From the IMG/VR virus record IMGVR_UViG_3300020109_000160, positions 1-20,910 of that record: a DNA stretch of 20,910 nucleotides; one strand, given 5' to 3'. The DNA comes from a virus. The notes beneath the pieces are model-generated. The model had not been told where the DNA came from, searched no databases, and worked only from the letters and a program-made list of their open reading frames with translations. Position numbers and translations under genes: made by a program. Below are positions 20,868 through 20,910 of the stretch, piece by piece (position 1 is the stretch's first letter; each line of letters opens with the position of its first letter).

Positions 20868-20910
20868 GTGCGCGATCACGTCACCTACTACCACCTCACC
20901 TGCTTGTGCG
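20868..20910 (+). CDS. Start of a probable SOS-controlled gene (partial)
   Basis: A GTG at 20868 is preceded by GAGAGGG at 7-13 bases distance and opens a frame to the window edge: MRDHVTYYHLTCLC. Only 14 residues are visible, so no family can be named. The LexA box just upstream suggests damage-inducible expression. It could be a host SOS gene or a phage gene. Confidence 0.4.
   Translation, partial: MRDHVTYYHLTCLC

Noticed and set aside
1-20910. CRISPR array, tRNA or rRNA genes
   Set aside because: No regularly spaced repeats and no tRNA-like or rRNA-like sequence were recognised on reading the window.

Overview
The window is a piece of a prophage, or prophage remnant, in a GC-rich alphaproteobacterium, most likely of the Rhodobacterales (Paracoccus/Rhodobacter type). 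Three observations support the host call: a flagellin C-terminus of alphaproteobacterial type at the left edge, the GC-rich codon use of the phage genes, and an exact GTTC-N7-GTTC motif (the LexA/SOS box of alphaproteobacteria) at the right edge. No database search was possible, so the genus is an inference.

Layout. (1) 1-212: 3' end of a host-type flagellin gene. (2) 416-6217: head, neck and tail-tube module in the order scaffold-like protein, major capsid protein, small HeH/SAP-like protein, DnaT-like neck protein, head-tail joining protein, SPP1 gp7/Mu gpF-type head morphogenesis protein, HK97 gp10-like protein, tail terminator, tail tube. (3) 6286-10426: tail tip/fibre module: a small beta-rich protein resembling the end of a tip (J-like) protein, a tail-fibre chaperone, an 831-residue fibre with a C-terminal SGNH esterase domain, and a LamG-like protein. 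(4) 10554-12380: a lysis/membrane region. A holin-like gene and an overlapping membrane gene are present, but the start of the holin gene is duplicated (75 bp) around a roughly 1 kb insert that carries a minus-strand single-TM protein. (5) 12474-15685: two glycosyltransferases (GT61-like and GT4-like) of visibly different composition. They are bracketed by two copies of a 21-bp sequence that encodes the last six codons and stop of the membrane gene. (6) 15686-16602: mostly non-coding, with one possible small zinc-ribbon gene on the minus strand. (7) 16603-20508: a 934-residue protein with two glycoside-hydrolase-like TIM-barrel domains and Pro-rich linkers, a T7-lysozyme-type amidase endolysin, and a second small membrane protein. 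(8) 20509-20910: a short gene whose Shine-Dalgarno can be closed in a hairpin, then the SOS box and the start of a further gene.

How the parts fit (inference). The phage attacks a polysaccharide-coated host with an esterase fibre and probably a dual glycosidase, and lyses with amidase plus holin(s). It also carries a glycosyltransferase cassette that could remodel the lysogen's surface, which would be serotype conversion or superinfection exclusion. Terminase, portal, integrase, tail tape measure, distal tail protein and hub genes are all absent from the window. The gaps fall at the left end (flagellin directly before the scaffold gene) and between the tail tube and the tip fragment, so the element is defective, split, or unusually organised. 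Many genes are separated by a GC-rich hairpin followed by a TGGAG-type leader, a repeated intergenic design.
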